Assembly: GCF_002752675.1 (NCBI RefSeq)
Contig: NZ_CP024608.1
Span: 1,240,001 to 1,304,000, forward strand
Reading direction: 5' to 3'
Origin: Massilia violaceinigra
GTDB taxonomy: Bacteria > Pseudomonadota > Gammaproteobacteria > Burkholderiales > Burkholderiaceae_D
DNA length: 64,000 bases
Part shown: one piece after another, positions 53,175-62,794 of the stretch
How positions within the stretch are numbered: the stretch's first letter is position 1
Layout of the letters: each line of letters starts with the position of its first letter
Notes under the pieces: generated by a model
Seen by the model: the letters and a program-made list of their open reading frames with translations, nothing else
Databases searched by the model: none
Told to the model about the DNA's origin: nothing
Made by a program: the position numbers and the translations under genes

Positions 53175-53651
53175 CTACGGCGCCTGCTCGCGCGTCTGCA
53201 ATTGCTCGCGCAGTTGCCGCGGGTTCAAATGGGTATAGTCCTTGTTGATGTCGAACTTGAGCAGCGGCGTCAGTTGCGGGTCGAGCGGCTTGCGCAGCAC
53301 GCCCAGGAACTGCGGCGAGGCAACCAGCACCAGCTGGCCGAAGCGGTTTTCGTGCAAGCCCTGCAGCAGGAAGCTGTTAATGCTGCGGGCGAACAGTTCG
53401 GTCTCGTGCTCGGTCGGCGTTTGCGGCGGCTTGTAGCTTTTGTTGGGCGCGGCGCCGCCGGTGTTATGGATGCTCTTGGTCGCGGAAGTCGGGCCGATTC
53501 TGTCCGTTTCGGTCTCCGTGGTGCGCAGGCGCACCGCCGTATTGACCATATCGTTGATTTCTTCCAGCTCGCCATTGTCGCCAATGTCGCCGGACCCGGC
53601 AAAAAAGCGCGCCCGTCCGGCATTGGCCACCACGATCCAGGTCGCCTCCAT
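53175..53651 (-). CDS. Host attachment family protein
   Basis: This 158-residue soluble protein starts WIVVANAGRARFF and continues with ELEEINDMVNTAVRLR, SINSFLLQGLHENRFGQLVLVASPQFLGVLR and the end NPRQLREQL, matching the family called host attachment protein (originally linked to plant attachment in rhizobia). The biochemical role is unknown. ATG 53651 has AAAGGAGATGTC upstream, which decides the start; an in-frame ATG five codons upstream is not used. Confidence 0.85.
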   Translation of the reverse strand: MEATWIVVANAGRARFFAGSGDIGDNGELEEINDMVNTAVRLRTTETETDRIGPTSATKSIHNTGGAAPNKSYKPPQTPTEHETELFARSINSFLLQGLHENRFGQLVLVASPQFLGVLRKPLDPQLTPLLKFDINKDYTHLNPRQLREQLQTREQAP

Positions 53652-53717
53652 GACATCTCCTTTCAACCCACGATAAAGGATGTTGGAGTGTCGGGGCGCG
53701 CAATGGTTCCGAGCGCC

Positions 53718-53815
53718 GCCTACGGCGCTGCCGAGAAAGAACTGTGAGAAGGGAACTTGGCTTTCATCGACTCGCGGTTCAATTGCAGGGGCCGTGATGA
53801 TGTTTTGCGGCAGCG
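53718..53815 (-). pseudogene. Remnant of the 3' end of the HDOD gene
   Basis: This ~98-bp stretch matches the last ~95 bp of the HDOD gene at 54374-55174 (minus-strand reading). Shared are LPQ(D/N)I(V/I)TA, the end VDESQVP-like reading, and CTACGGCGCTGCCGAGAA. A single-base insertion puts the last part out of frame. It is a broken copy left by duplication; the intact gene lies 560 bp to the right, with one gene between. Confidence 0.72.
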
Positions 53816-53889
53816 TAAAATGGCAGGCGGAGTAAGGTGCTCATGGTCAGCGGGACCAGTGCAGCACATGCGCGGGCAAAGGAGAAGGG

Positions 53890-54369
53890 ATGCGGTCAGG
53901 TTTTATGCGGTTCGGCGCATTCGCCGTTGTCGGGTTGACGATGTTGGCGGCCGGTGTTTTCATCGGCCGTGAATTCGACGTCGATGCCGAACCCGATGGC
54001 GTCCTCGTCCCGGAGTGGTACGGAAACAAACGTCCTGATGCGCAATTGTTTCGCGACGTGCGCGAGGGACTGCAGACCTACCGCATGCGCGACGTGCCGC
54101 TCGGCCCCGGTGACCTGCGGCTAGTGGAAGACCCTCAAACCGGTCTGATCCAGACTGCGTGGTTTCTCGTTCACAAAGGCGAGTCGTCGCAGAAAGTGCA
54201 GATCGCGGTCTGGGGATCGTTGTATCGCATCGATGTCTGGACACGCAGCACGCTGACTGGAAAAATAGAAAAAACGTTCTTCAGCCGCGTTGCGGAGCGC
54301 GAGATTCAGCAAGCCATTGAAAAGGTCCGTCACAGCCGCGGCGCGGCCGTGACCAGTCCGGCGAGCTGA
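53890..54369 (+). CDS. Membrane-anchored protein of unknown function
   Basis: This 159-residue protein has a single N-terminal membrane segment (FGAFAVVGLTMLAAGVFIG) and a periplasmic domain of ~135 residues with ELF/DVREGLQTYRMRDVPLG and WGSLYRIDVWTRSTLTG. No family is recognised. AAAGGAGAAGGG precedes ATG 53890. It lies between the duplicated HDOD 3'-end sequences, so it may have come in with that rearrangement. Confidence 0.6.
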   Translation: MRSGFMRFGAFAVVGLTMLAAGVFIGREFDVDAEPDGVLVPEWYGNKRPDAQLFRDVREGLQTYRMRDVPLGPGDLRLVEDPQTGLIQTAWFLVHKGESSQKVQIAVWGSLYRIDVWTRSTLTGKIEKTFFSRVAEREIQQAIEKVRHSRGAAVTSPAS

Positions 54370-54373
54370 ACGC

Positions 54374-55174
54374 CTACGGCGCTGCCGAGAACGAACTGTG
54401 TGAAGGGAACTTGGCTTTCATCCACTCGTGGTTCAGTTGCAAGGCTGTGACGATGTCCTGCGGCAGCGAATCGAGGATTTCCGGGTCGTCGCTCGGGGTA
54501 TCGGCCAGCAGGCTGGCCAGATGAATAATGCCGCCGAGCTTGCTGAACGGATGGGCCGCCATCGGGTCCGACGAGCATTCCAGCGCGCGCACGATCGTCT
54601 CCGGGAAGTTCCAGCGCCGGCCCAGCTCGGCCGTGATTTCGCCTTCGCAAAAACCCAGCAGACGCTGTTCGCGCTCCCAGCGCCCGCCCGGCAGGTGCGG
54701 CTGCTGTTCGATTTCCGCAAAGGCGGTCGGTTCGGCCTGGTAAATCAGCAATTCGCCCAGGCGCACCATCATCCCGGCCAGCCAGGCATCCTGGCCGTCG
54801 CTGCCCAGGCTCGACGAGAGCCACTTGGCATAGCCGGCGCAAGCCATGCTGCTTTTCCAGAATTCATCGCTGTCGAGGCCCGGCAGGTCGGGAAAAGTTT
54901 CTGCGAAGCAGGCCGCCAGCGCCAGGGTGCGCACGTGCGACATGCCGGTCATGGCGATGGCGTCGTCGAGCGAATTGACGCCGCGCGAGACGCCGAAGCG
55001 GGCGCTGTTGGCCAGGCGCATCAGCTTGGCGGTGAGCGCCGGATCGCGCGCGATGATGGAACTGATCAACTTGGCCGAGGCATCTTCATCATCGAGCGTC
55101 TTGATGAGGGAGTGGGCCACTTCGGAGATCACCGGGAGTTTGACGTTCTGAAAAAATGCGGAGAGATCGGACAT
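54374..55174 (-). CDS. HDOD domain protein
   Basis: This 266-residue cytoplasmic protein has an HDOD domain (LPVISEVAHSLIKTLDDEDASAKLISSIIARDPALTAKLMRLANS, then DDAIAMTGMSHVRTLALA). HDOD modules are degenerate HD domains used as signalling outputs without enzymatic activity. Its 3' end has a partial duplicate at 53718-53815. Confidence 0.85.
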   Translation of the reverse strand: MSDLSAFFQNVKLPVISEVAHSLIKTLDDEDASAKLISSIIARDPALTAKLMRLANSARFGVSRGVNSLDDAIAMTGMSHVRTLALAACFAETFPDLPGLDSDEFWKSSMACAGYAKWLSSSLGSDGQDAWLAGMMVRLGELLIYQAEPTAFAEIEQQPHLPGGRWEREQRLLGFCEGEITAELGRRWNFPETIVRALECSSDPMAAHPFSKLGGIIHLASLLADTPSDDPEILDSLPQDIVTALQLNHEWMKAKFPSHSSFSAAP

Positions 55175-55651
55175 AGTGCTTCCTTTGAAGGTCAGTCGCG
55201 GCGTGGTGAACGGGGAGGCAAACGGAACAGCTTGGACAGGACAAGGGCACCGCCGCCGGGGTGGGCCGGGCGCGTCGATGGGTCAATGGCATTGCGGCAT
55301 TGGGCAGGCATGCTTCGGTTTTCCCCGGCTTGCGTTGATGATCCAGTCTACTATGAGTAATGCCTCATGCAAACAAAATCCGCAGCGTCCAGGACAGCGC
55401 GCCAGGCCCGCGCCGGCGCCGGTCCGGCCACGCGCGCAGACGCTTTCCCGTTTCCTCTACGGGCGACTGGCGCGCCATGCGGGATGCGTAAAAATGCGGC
55501 GCGCGCGAGGTGGGCCAAGGGTGTTGTTTTTAGCGTGCGCAAGGGGGAGGGTGGCGGCCGCGCGGACTGACTGTCCTCAATGCCGGGGGCGAATGGCAGA
55601 GCAAGATTGACAACGCTTGGGTGTTGGACAATCGAGCGGAGGACTATTGCA
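55175..55651. other. Intergenic region without recognised genes
   Basis: The 477-bp gap is mostly non-coding. Short open frames are of unlikely composition (Arg-rich). The right end shares GGCAGAGCAAGATTGA and a GCGGAGG ribosome site with the region upstream of the DUF6351 gene at 58157, showing that the tandem copies include leader sequence. Confidence 0.5.
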
Positions 55652-57920
55652 ATGAATCATAGTAAACCTTGGAGCGTGGGCGCGCTTGCCGCCGTCGCGA
55701 TAGCCGGATGCGGCAGCGCCATTCCCATCCAGGAGCCGGGTATTGCGCTGCGGGTGCTCTCCAGCGAGCCGGCCTGGGTGTCCGGCGGCGATGCCCGCAT
55801 CGAGGTCAGCGCTCCGGTGGCACTGCAGGGCAAGCTGGTATTCCGGCTCAATGGCCGCCGCATCGAGCCGCCCATGGCGGGCTCGGGAAACCGCGCCGAA
55901 GGCATCATCACCGGTTTGGCCGACGGTGACAACCTGCTGGAAGTGACGTATGTCGATGCGCGCGGCAGGGCCATGTCGGATACGCTGGTGCTGACCAACC
56001 ATCCCCTGACCGGGCCGATGTTCAGCGGCCCGCAGCAGATGCCCTTCGTTTGCCCGTTCCGAGGAGTCCGGCCTCGGCCAGCCGCTGGTCGACAACCAGG
56101 AAGGCATCGGCCATCCGGTATTCGAAGCGGGCAGCAAGCGCTTGCTCGGCTACAGCAGGTACTGCGGCATCAAGCCGCAGGTTCAGTACTTTTACTATAC
56201 CGGCGACGCGTTCAAGCCATTCGATCCGGCCAGCGCTTACGCCACGCCGCCGCCGGACCTCAAAACCATCACGGTCGATGGCGCCAGCGTGCCGTTCGTG
56301 GTGCGGGTCGAAGGCGGCAGCATCAACCGCTTCCTGTACACCATCGCGATGCTGGCGCCCTTTGCGCAGGCGCCAGGCGCGGTGCAGGCGCCGGACGGCT
56401 TGCTGTGGAACCGCAGGCTGGTGTACTGGATGCGCGGCGGCGCCGGCATCGGGCATCAGCAGGGCACCGCCATGTGGTTCAACGATGGCCTGTGGAGCGC
56501 CGAGCGCCAGCTGATGCCCATGCTGCTGGGCCGTGGGTATGCCGTCATTACCACGTCCGGCAACGAAAGCGGGGTCCAGCTCAATATGCGCCTGTCCGAA
56601 GAAACGGCCATGATGACGAAGGAGCATTTCATCGAGGCGTACGGCGTGCCGCGCCATACGATCGGGATCGGCGCTTCCGGCGGCGCGCTGCAGCAGTACC
56701 TGCCGGCGCAAAACCGGCCCGGATTGCTGGACGCCGGCATTCCGATCCAGTCCTATCCGGACATGATCACCCAGTCGATTCCGATTTCCGATTGCCCCCT
56801 GCTGGAGTAGTATTTCGCCGGCGAGGTGGCTCTCAATCCCGCCTCGCCATGGACCGTGTGAAGCCGGCGCTCCCTGGTCGAAGGCATGAACGCGAGCGAT
56901 ACCGTTATCAATCCCATCACGAAGACGCCCGGATCGACCGAATGCATCACCGGCTGGCAGGAGATCGTGCCGACCGTGATCAATCCCGCCTACAAGGATC
57001 CCGAATACGACGAAGCGGCCCGGCGCTACGGCTACCCGGCCGAAGTCTTTGCCGATGTCAAATGGACGCACTGGAACGACCTGGCCAATATCTACGGCAC
57101 CGACGAACGCAGTTTCGCGCCGACCACGGTCGATAACGTCGGCGTGCAATATGGCCTGGGCGCGCTGGCGCGTGGCCAGATCGGCAAGGACGAATTCTTG
57201 CGCGTCAACGCATGCGTGGGCGGATGGAAAAATCAACCGGAATTCGTTTCGTGGGACCGCGCCAGCGATCCTTTCGATGCGCGCAACATGCGGCGCAGCG
57301 CGACCTGCCGCGATCCGCACGGCACGCCGGCGCCGCGGCACGAAGGAGATATACAGGCCATGCGCGCCGCCTATATCTCGGGACACGTGTTTACCGGGCG
57401 CCGCCTGGCCTTTCCGGCGATCGACCTGCGCCCTTACCTTGAACCGGTGCTCGACATGCACAATGCGCACCAGTCGTTCTCGATCCGGGCGCGCCTGCTG
57501 GACGCCAATCCGGCGGCGGCGCGCAACCAGGTGATCTGGTTCAACGCGCCGCAAGTGCCGATGACCACCCTGGTGGGCGACGCCCTGGCGGTGCCGGAGC
57601 GCTACCTGGGTACCGGCGTGGCGCCGGCGGAGTTTACCGACCGCTGTATCGACGACAGCGGCGCCGTCATCGCCGCCGGTCCGCACGTCTGGGACGGGAT
57701 ATTGAACCGCAAGCCGCCAGGCGCGTGCACCCGGGCGTTTCCGGTTTACTCAAGCCCGCGCATGGAGGCCGGGGAATCGATCAAGGGCTTGATCTTCAAG
57801 TGCACGACCAAGCCGCTGGCGGCGGCGTTCAGGGATGGCACGTATCCGCCCCATGTGGTGTTTACCGCCGAGGAAAAGGCATGGCTGCAGCGGATCTTCC
57901 CGCAAGGCGTATGCGACTAA
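55652..57920 (+). pseudogene. Broken DUF6351 lipoprotein gene (tandem copy)
   Basis: The gene starts at ATG 55652 with a lipoprotein signal (VAIAGCGSA) and follows the intact copy at 58157 closely. It is broken by (1) a +1 frameshift between 56054 and 56063 (10 bases where the intact gene has 9), (2) a TAG at 56808-56810 in place of Gln CAG, and (3) a TGA at 56859-56861 in place of Trp TGG. After each break the frame resumes matching the paralogue to the natural end. Three independent lesions make an error of sequencing unlikely. The rest of the sequence is well preserved, so decay is recent. Confidence 0.88.
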
Positions 57921-58156
57921 CGCCTACCCGACCAGGGCCGGCCAGCCAACTTGTGACCATCACGGCGGGCCCGCTCGTGCCGCGCGAGAGTTGTTGACAC
58001 GGGCCCATCCGTCATCTAATTTCAATGGTGTTGGCTCAGCGTTCCGAACGCGTCGGTTGATGCTTCAGGAAGTTGACTATGGTCAAGGCTGTTCAGGCAT
58101 CGCAGAGCAAGATTGAAGACTGGTCGGTCCCGTTCAATCACTCGGAGGCAATCGCC

Positions 58157-60475
58157 ATGACAGCTTGGAACCCAACAGCCGCTTGCGCGCTCGCGGCAAT
58201 CGTACTGGCCGGATGCGGCGGCACGGTGCATCTGCCGGACCGGAAGATCTCGCTCACCGTGTTGTCGAGCAAGCCGGATGAAGTGTCCGGCGGCGATGCC
58301 CGCATTGCCGTCAGCGCGGCCGCCGACATGCCCGGCCAGATGAGATTCCGGCTCAATGGCCAGCGCATCGATCCGCCGATGGCCGCCGCCGGCGCGCGCA
58401 TGGAAGGCGTGGTGTCGGGCCTGGCCGACGGCCGCAATACGCTGGAAGTGAGTTATACCGATCATGGCGGCAGGGAGGTGTCGGCCGCGCTGGCGCTGAC
58501 CAACCACCCGGTGACCGGTCCCATGTTCAGCGGTCCGCAGCAGCAGCCTTTTGTGTGCCGCACCCAGGAGTCGGGCCTGGGCCAGCCGCTGGTGGATAAC
58601 CAGGACGGCATCGGCCATCCGGTGTTCGAGACGTCGGACGGCGCCACGCCGGGCGGGCGCCTGCTCGGGCACAGCCGGTACTGCGCCATCAAAACGCAGA
58701 TTCACTACTTTTACCACACCGGCGAGGGGTTCAAGCCGTTCGACGCCGTCCAGGGCTACGCCACGCCGCCGGCCGACCTGAAAACCATCACCCTCCATGG
58801 CGCCAGCGTGCCGTTCGTGGTGCGGGTCGAAGCCGGCACCATCAACCGCTTTGCGTACACCATCGCCATGCTGGCGCCGTTTCCCGGAGCGGCGGATGCG
58901 ACGCCGCGCTTCGATACCACGGCCTGGAACCGCAAGCTGGTGTACTGGCTGCGCGGCGGCGTCGGCATCGGCCATCAGCAGGGCACCGCGATCTGGTTCA
59001 GCAGCGGCATGCGCGGCATCGAGCGCCAGATCATTTCCCGGGTGCTGGCGCAGGGGTATGCGGTGGTCAATTCGTCCGGCAACGAAGCGGGCGTGCATTA
59101 CAACATGCGCCTGGCGGAAGAAACGGCCACGATGACCAAGGAACGCTTCATCAAGGCGGTCGGCCAGCCGGCCTTCACGATCGGCATCGGCGGCTCGGGC
59201 GGGGCGGTGCAGCAGTATCTGTTCGCGCAAAACCGGCCCGGATTGCTGGATGCCGGCATTCCGGTGCAATCGTATCCGGACATGGTCACGCAAACGATTC
59301 CCGTGGCCGACTGCCCGCTGCTGGAGCAGTACTTCAGCGACGAGGTGGCGCTCGATCCCGCCTCGCCGTGGAAGACGTGGACCCGGCGCGCCCTGATCGA
59401 GGGCAGCAATGCCAGCGATACGGTGGTCAATCCCCTGACCGACAAGCCGGGATCGACCGAGTGCATCAACGGCTGGCAGGGCGCGGTGCCGACCGTGGTC
59501 AATCCCGTCTACAAAGACCCGCGCTATGACCTGGTGGCGCAGAATTACGGCTATCCGGCGGACGTCTTCGCCAAGGTCAAATGGACGCACTGGAACGACC
59601 TGGCCAATATCTACGGCACCGACAGCGCCGGCTTTGCGCCATCCCCGATCGACAACGTCGGCGTGCAGTACGGACTTGGCGCGCTGGCGGCGGGGCAGAT
59701 CGGCACGGATGAATTCTTGCGCATCAATGCCTGCGTCGGCAGCTGGAAAGAGGCGTCGCAGTTCGTCATGTGGGATGCGGCCGCCGACCCGTTCGACGCG
59801 CGCAACATGCAGCGCAGCGCCACCTGCCGCGACCCGGCCGGCCAGCCCGCGCCACGGCGCGCGGCAGACCTGTCGGCCGTGCGCGCGGCCTATACGTCCG
59901 GCCACGTGTTCACCGGGCAGCGGCTGGACATTCCGATGATCGATGTGCGGCCGTACCTGGAGCCGGTGCTCAACATGCACAACATGCGCCAGGCCTTTTC
60001 GGTGCGCGCGCGCCTGCTCGACGCCAATCGCGCGGCGGCGAAGAACCAGGTGATCTGGCTGACGACGGCCGCAGCGGACCAGCCGGCGCACGTCATCGAT
60101 GCGCTGGGGGTGCTGGACAGCTACCTGAGCACGCGGACCGCGCCCGCGCAATTTACCGACAGCTGTTTTGACGCCGGCGGCGCCGCGATCGCGGCCGGCG
60201 CAGCGGTCTGGGACGGCGTGTTGAATCAACAGCCGAAAGGCGCCTGCAGCGCAGCCTTTGCGGTGCATGCAAGTTCGCGCATGGTGGCCGGCGAGTCGGT
60301 CAAGGGCGATATCTTCAAGTGCAAGCTGAAACCGGTGGCGGCGGCGCTCGCGGACGGCACCTATCCGCAGGCCGCCCGCTTCAGCACGCGCGACAAGGAA
60401 TGGCTGGAGCGGATTTTTCCGCAAGGCGTATGCGACTATCGCTTCGGCGACCAGGGCCGGCCGGCGCGCTGGTGA
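58157..60475 (+). CDS. DUF6351 lipoprotein, putative alpha/beta-hydrolase
   Basis: This 772-residue exported protein has a lipoprotein signal (IVLAGCGGT), an Ig-like N-terminal domain (~25-120) and a large domain of the DUF6351 family. A candidate nucleophile elbow FTIGIGGSGGAVQQYL (Gly-Ser-Gly) and a late conserved stretch HVFTGQRLDIPMIDVRPYLEP are seen. The family is distantly tannase/feruloyl-esterase-like, but no function is established. ATG 58157 has TCGGAGG 9 nt upstream. It is the second of two tandem copies; the first is a pseudogene. Confidence 0.78.
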   Translation: MTAWNPTAACALAAIVLAGCGGTVHLPDRKISLTVLSSKPDEVSGGDARIAVSAAADMPGQMRFRLNGQRIDPPMAAAGARMEGVVSGLADGRNTLEVSYTDHGGREVSAALALTNHPVTGPMFSGPQQQPFVCRTQESGLGQPLVDNQDGIGHPVFETSDGATPGGRLLGHSRYCAIKTQIHYFYHTGEGFKPFDAVQGYATPPADLKTITLHGASVPFVVRVEAGTINRFAYTIAMLAPFPGAADATPRFDTTAWNRKLVYWLRGGVGIGHQQGTAIWFSSGMRGIERQIISRVLAQGYAVVNSSGNEAGVHYNMRLAEETATMTKERFIKAVGQPAFTIGIGGSGGAVQQYLFAQNRPGLLDAGIPVQSYPDMVTQTIPVADCPLLEQYFSDEVALDPASPWKTWTRRALIEGSNASDTVVNPLTDKPGSTECINGWQGAVPTVVNPVYKDPRYDLVAQNYGYPADVFAKVKWTHWNDLANIYGTDSAGFAPSPIDNVGVQYGLGALAAGQIGTDEFLRINACVGSWKEASQFVMWDAAADPFDARNMQRSATCRDPAGQPAPRRAADLSAVRAAYTSGHVFTGQRLDIPMIDVRPYLEPVLNMHNMRQAFSVRARLLDANRAAAKNQVIWLTTAAADQPAHVIDALGVLDSYLSTRTAPAQFTDSCFDAGGAAIAAGAAVWDGVLNQQPKGACSAAFAVHASSRMVAGESVKGDIFKCKLKPVAAALADGTYPQAARFSTRDKEWLERIFPQGVCDYRFGDQGRPARW

Positions 60476-60503
60476 CAGCGGCCGGTGGGGGAGCAGCGGC
60501 GGC

Positions 60504-61110
60504 CTATTTGGCGCCGCTGAATTTGAACGCCAGGATCGCGCCCGGATTTCCAGATTTTTGGTGGGCGCGCCGCTGTCGCTGGTGCCGAGCGAGCCTTCGA
60601 TATCGGTCGCCACGTAGATGGTGGCGCCATCGGCGCTGACCACTATATCGCGAGAGCGGTTCACGGAGCGAAACAGCGGCTCGGCGTCGCCGAGCGGCAG
60701 GTGACCGTTCGGATCGAGCCGCACGCGGTAGACGATGCCGCGTTTCAGGCTGCCGATCAGCAGCGAATGCTCCCATCCGGGAACGCCAGCCTTGCCGCCA
60801 CCCTTGTAATACGTGACCGAGGAAGGCGCCACCGTGGGCCAGCAGATGTAATACAGGCTGTTTTCGGCGCACACCGGGTCCTTGAAACTGAAGCTGCTGT
60901 CGACCGTGTAGAAGGTCTTGAGCGGTTCGACGAAGTCCGGATCGGTCCATGCCGATTCGCGCTGCACCGGCACGCCGGGCGGCACGCTGGTGCCGTTCCG
61001 GGCCGGGTCCTTGACGCCTTCGCAGCCGCCTTCGGCCGCCGAATAATTGGCGTAGGCGTAGCCGGCGTTATCCTTGTAGGCGGCCACATTCGGCCAGCCG
61101 TCATTGCGGC
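60504..61110 (-). pseudogene. C-terminal remnant of soluble PQQ glucose dehydrogenase
   Basis: On the minus strand this reads like the C-terminal third of the Acinetobacter-type soluble PQQ glucose dehydrogenase: WPNVAAYKDNAGYAYANYSA, LKTFYTVDSSFSFKDPVC, ICWPTVAPSSVTYYKGG, LLIGSLKRGIVYRVRLDP and NRSRDIVVSADG. The part upstream of ~61110 (N-terminal propeller with the catalytic His) is absent, with a different gene in its place. A one-base deletion in the T-run at 60547-60549 shifts the last 17 codons, which otherwise read NPGAILAFKFSGAK and a TAG at 60504-60506. Confidence 0.82.
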
Positions 61111-61187
61111 CGGCCAGGCGCCAGTTGATGTATGTATGAGCAACCATGCAATATACGCTACCTGGCGTCAGGCGGACCGGGCCGTGC

Positions 61188-62099
61188 TTACGGGACCGTG
61201 TCGCCCGGCGCCGCCAGCACCTGGGTCCAGTAGACGCGTGCGCTCTCGCCCGCCTGGTTGATGGCGTAGCCCGCGCCCATGTCGGCAAATTGCGCATCCA
61301 TCACATTGGCGCAGTGGCCCGGGCTGTCGAGCCAGCCAGCGACCACCTCGTCGGCCGAGTCCTGCCCGACCGCGATGTTTTCGCCGATGCGGCGCCAGCG
61401 ATAGCCGGTGTCGAGCGCGCGCTCGCCCACCATGCGGCCATCCTTGCCGGCGTGGCTGAAATAGCGCTGTTTGGCCATGTCGCTGCTGTGGCCCAGCGCC
61501 GTGCTTGCCAGCTCCTCGTTCCAGGCCAGGGGCGGGGCGGCTTCGAACGCTTGCGCGCCGCAGTCGCGGGCGCTGGCGCGGGCGCGGTTGACCGCTTCCA
61601 GGATGCGCTGCCCGGCGTCGCGCGGCGGCGGCAGGCGCGAGGCGGCCGAGGGCGGGGCCGGCTGGGCAAACACGATCATCCAGCTGTCGCCGGTGCGTCT
61701 TGCGCCCACGTCGGAAAATTGCGTGCTCAGCAGTGTCCTGCAATAGCTGCGTTCGAGGCTGGCCATGACGCGCACGGGATCGGATACCCCTTCCACGAAA
61801 ATTGCATCGGCGTGCGCCACCGCATAGCCGGCGCGCGCAATCGCCTGGTCCAGCAAGGTGCCGGGAGGAGCCTGGACCCTGGACAGTGCCGCATGCGGCG
61901 CCAGCGGTGCGACCGGCCCCATGGCGCGGCCCTGGCAGGTGTGCGGCGCGGCGCGGTAGGCGTTGATCAGCTCGATGAGCGAGGTGCGCTGCTGGGCGCC
62001 CGCCGGCAGTGCGGCCAGGAGCAGGCTGGCGGCCAGCCATCGCAGCCGGGTGCGGGTGGACCGGTGTGGCGGGGCAGTGTGTGGAGCGAGGGTCGTCAT
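61188..62099 (-). CDS. Secreted protein with two CAP-type domains
   Basis: This 303-residue exported protein has a signal peptide (LAASLLLAALPAGAQ) and a C-terminal CAP/SCP domain (~175-300) with the usual His and Glu sites (LGHSSDMAKQRYFSHAGKDG, RIGENIAVGQ and WLDSPGHCANVM). The N-terminal half (LIELINAYRAAPHTC to MIVFAQP) has the same order of elements but lacks the metal-site motifs, so it looks like a degenerate CAP copy. ATG 62099 is preferred to one 15 codons upstream. Confidence 0.8.
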   Translation of the reverse strand: MTTLAPHTAPPHRSTRTRLRWLAASLLLAALPAGAQQRTSLIELINAYRAAPHTCQGRAMGPVAPLAPHAALSRVQAPPGTLLDQAIARAGYAVAHADAIFVEGVSDPVRVMASLERSYCRTLLSTQFSDVGARRTGDSWMIVFAQPAPPSAASRLPPPRDAGQRILEAVNRARASARDCGAQAFEAAPPLAWNEELASTALGHSSDMAKQRYFSHAGKDGRMVGERALDTGYRWRRIGENIAVGQDSADEVVAGWLDSPGHCANVMDAQFADMGAGYAINQAGESARVYWTQVLAAPGDTVP

Positions 62100-62243
62100 G
62101 GCGGCGATTCTAACAGCGGCCGCCGGACCGGTCGATTCAGCCAATTCCCGGGCAGTAGGGGCGACATTTTTGCTATGCTATCGTTTTTCCACCGGCCGGC
62201 GCGTGTGCCCGGGCTGGCGAACCTCATTTACGGAGTAGTGCAT

Positions 62244-62780
62244 ATGGCCTCGTTGCAAGAGCAGTTTTTGAAAGCCGGCCTGGTCGACAAAAACAAGGTC
62301 AAACAGGCCAATCAGGACAAGAGCAAGCAGAAGAAGGTCGAGCGCCGCACCGGCACCGAGACCGTCGACGAAGCACGCCTGGCCGCCCTCGAAACGCAGC
62401 GCAAGAACGCCGAGCGGGCGCGCGAACTCAATGCCCAGCGCGACGCGGCCGCGAACGAAAAGGCGATCGGCGCGCAGATCACCCAGATGGTGCAGAAAAA
62501 TCGCCAGAGCAAGGGCAATGGCGACATCGCCTACAACTTCACGCACAATAACAAGATCGAGCGTTTCTACGTGTCGGCCGCGGTCCAGGCGCACCTGGTG
62601 GCCGGGCGCCTGGTGATCATTCGCCAGGGCGATTCCACCGAGCTGGTGCCGCGCGTGATTGCCGATAAAATCGCCGAGCGCGATGCCTCGATCGTGGTGC
62701 GCGTGAATAAAAACAGTACCGAAGTCGATGCGGACGATCCGTACGCAGCGTTCCAGATTCCCGATGACCTGATGTGGTAA
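62244..62780 (+). CDS. DUF2058 family protein
   Basis: This 178-residue protein matches the YaiL/DUF2058 family: MASLQEQFLKAGLVDKNKVK, a Lys/Glu/Arg-rich coiled region, and a C-terminal domain with IAYNFTHNNKIERFYVSA and LVIIRQGDSTELVPRVIADKI. Its function is unknown but it is frequently linked to RNA or nucleoprotein. GGAG upstream supports ATG 62244. Confidence 0.9.
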   Translation: MASLQEQFLKAGLVDKNKVKQANQDKSKQKKVERRTGTETVDEARLAALETQRKNAERARELNAQRDAAANEKAIGAQITQMVQKNRQSKGNGDIAYNFTHNNKIERFYVSAAVQAHLVAGRLVIIRQGDSTELVPRVIADKIAERDASIVVRVNKNSTEVDADDPYAAFQIPDDLMW

Positions 62781-62794
62781 CGCAGGTCCGCCAG

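Noticed and set aside
55351..55610. Short Arg-rich frames upstream of the DUF6351 pseudogene
   Set aside because: Mixed composition in both strands and no start signals; probably non-coding.
58022..61297. A long minus-strand open frame across the DUF6351 gene and the dehydrogenase remnant
   Set aside because: Only the right-hand part (from 60504) matches a known protein; the remainder is a shadow of the plus-strand gene.
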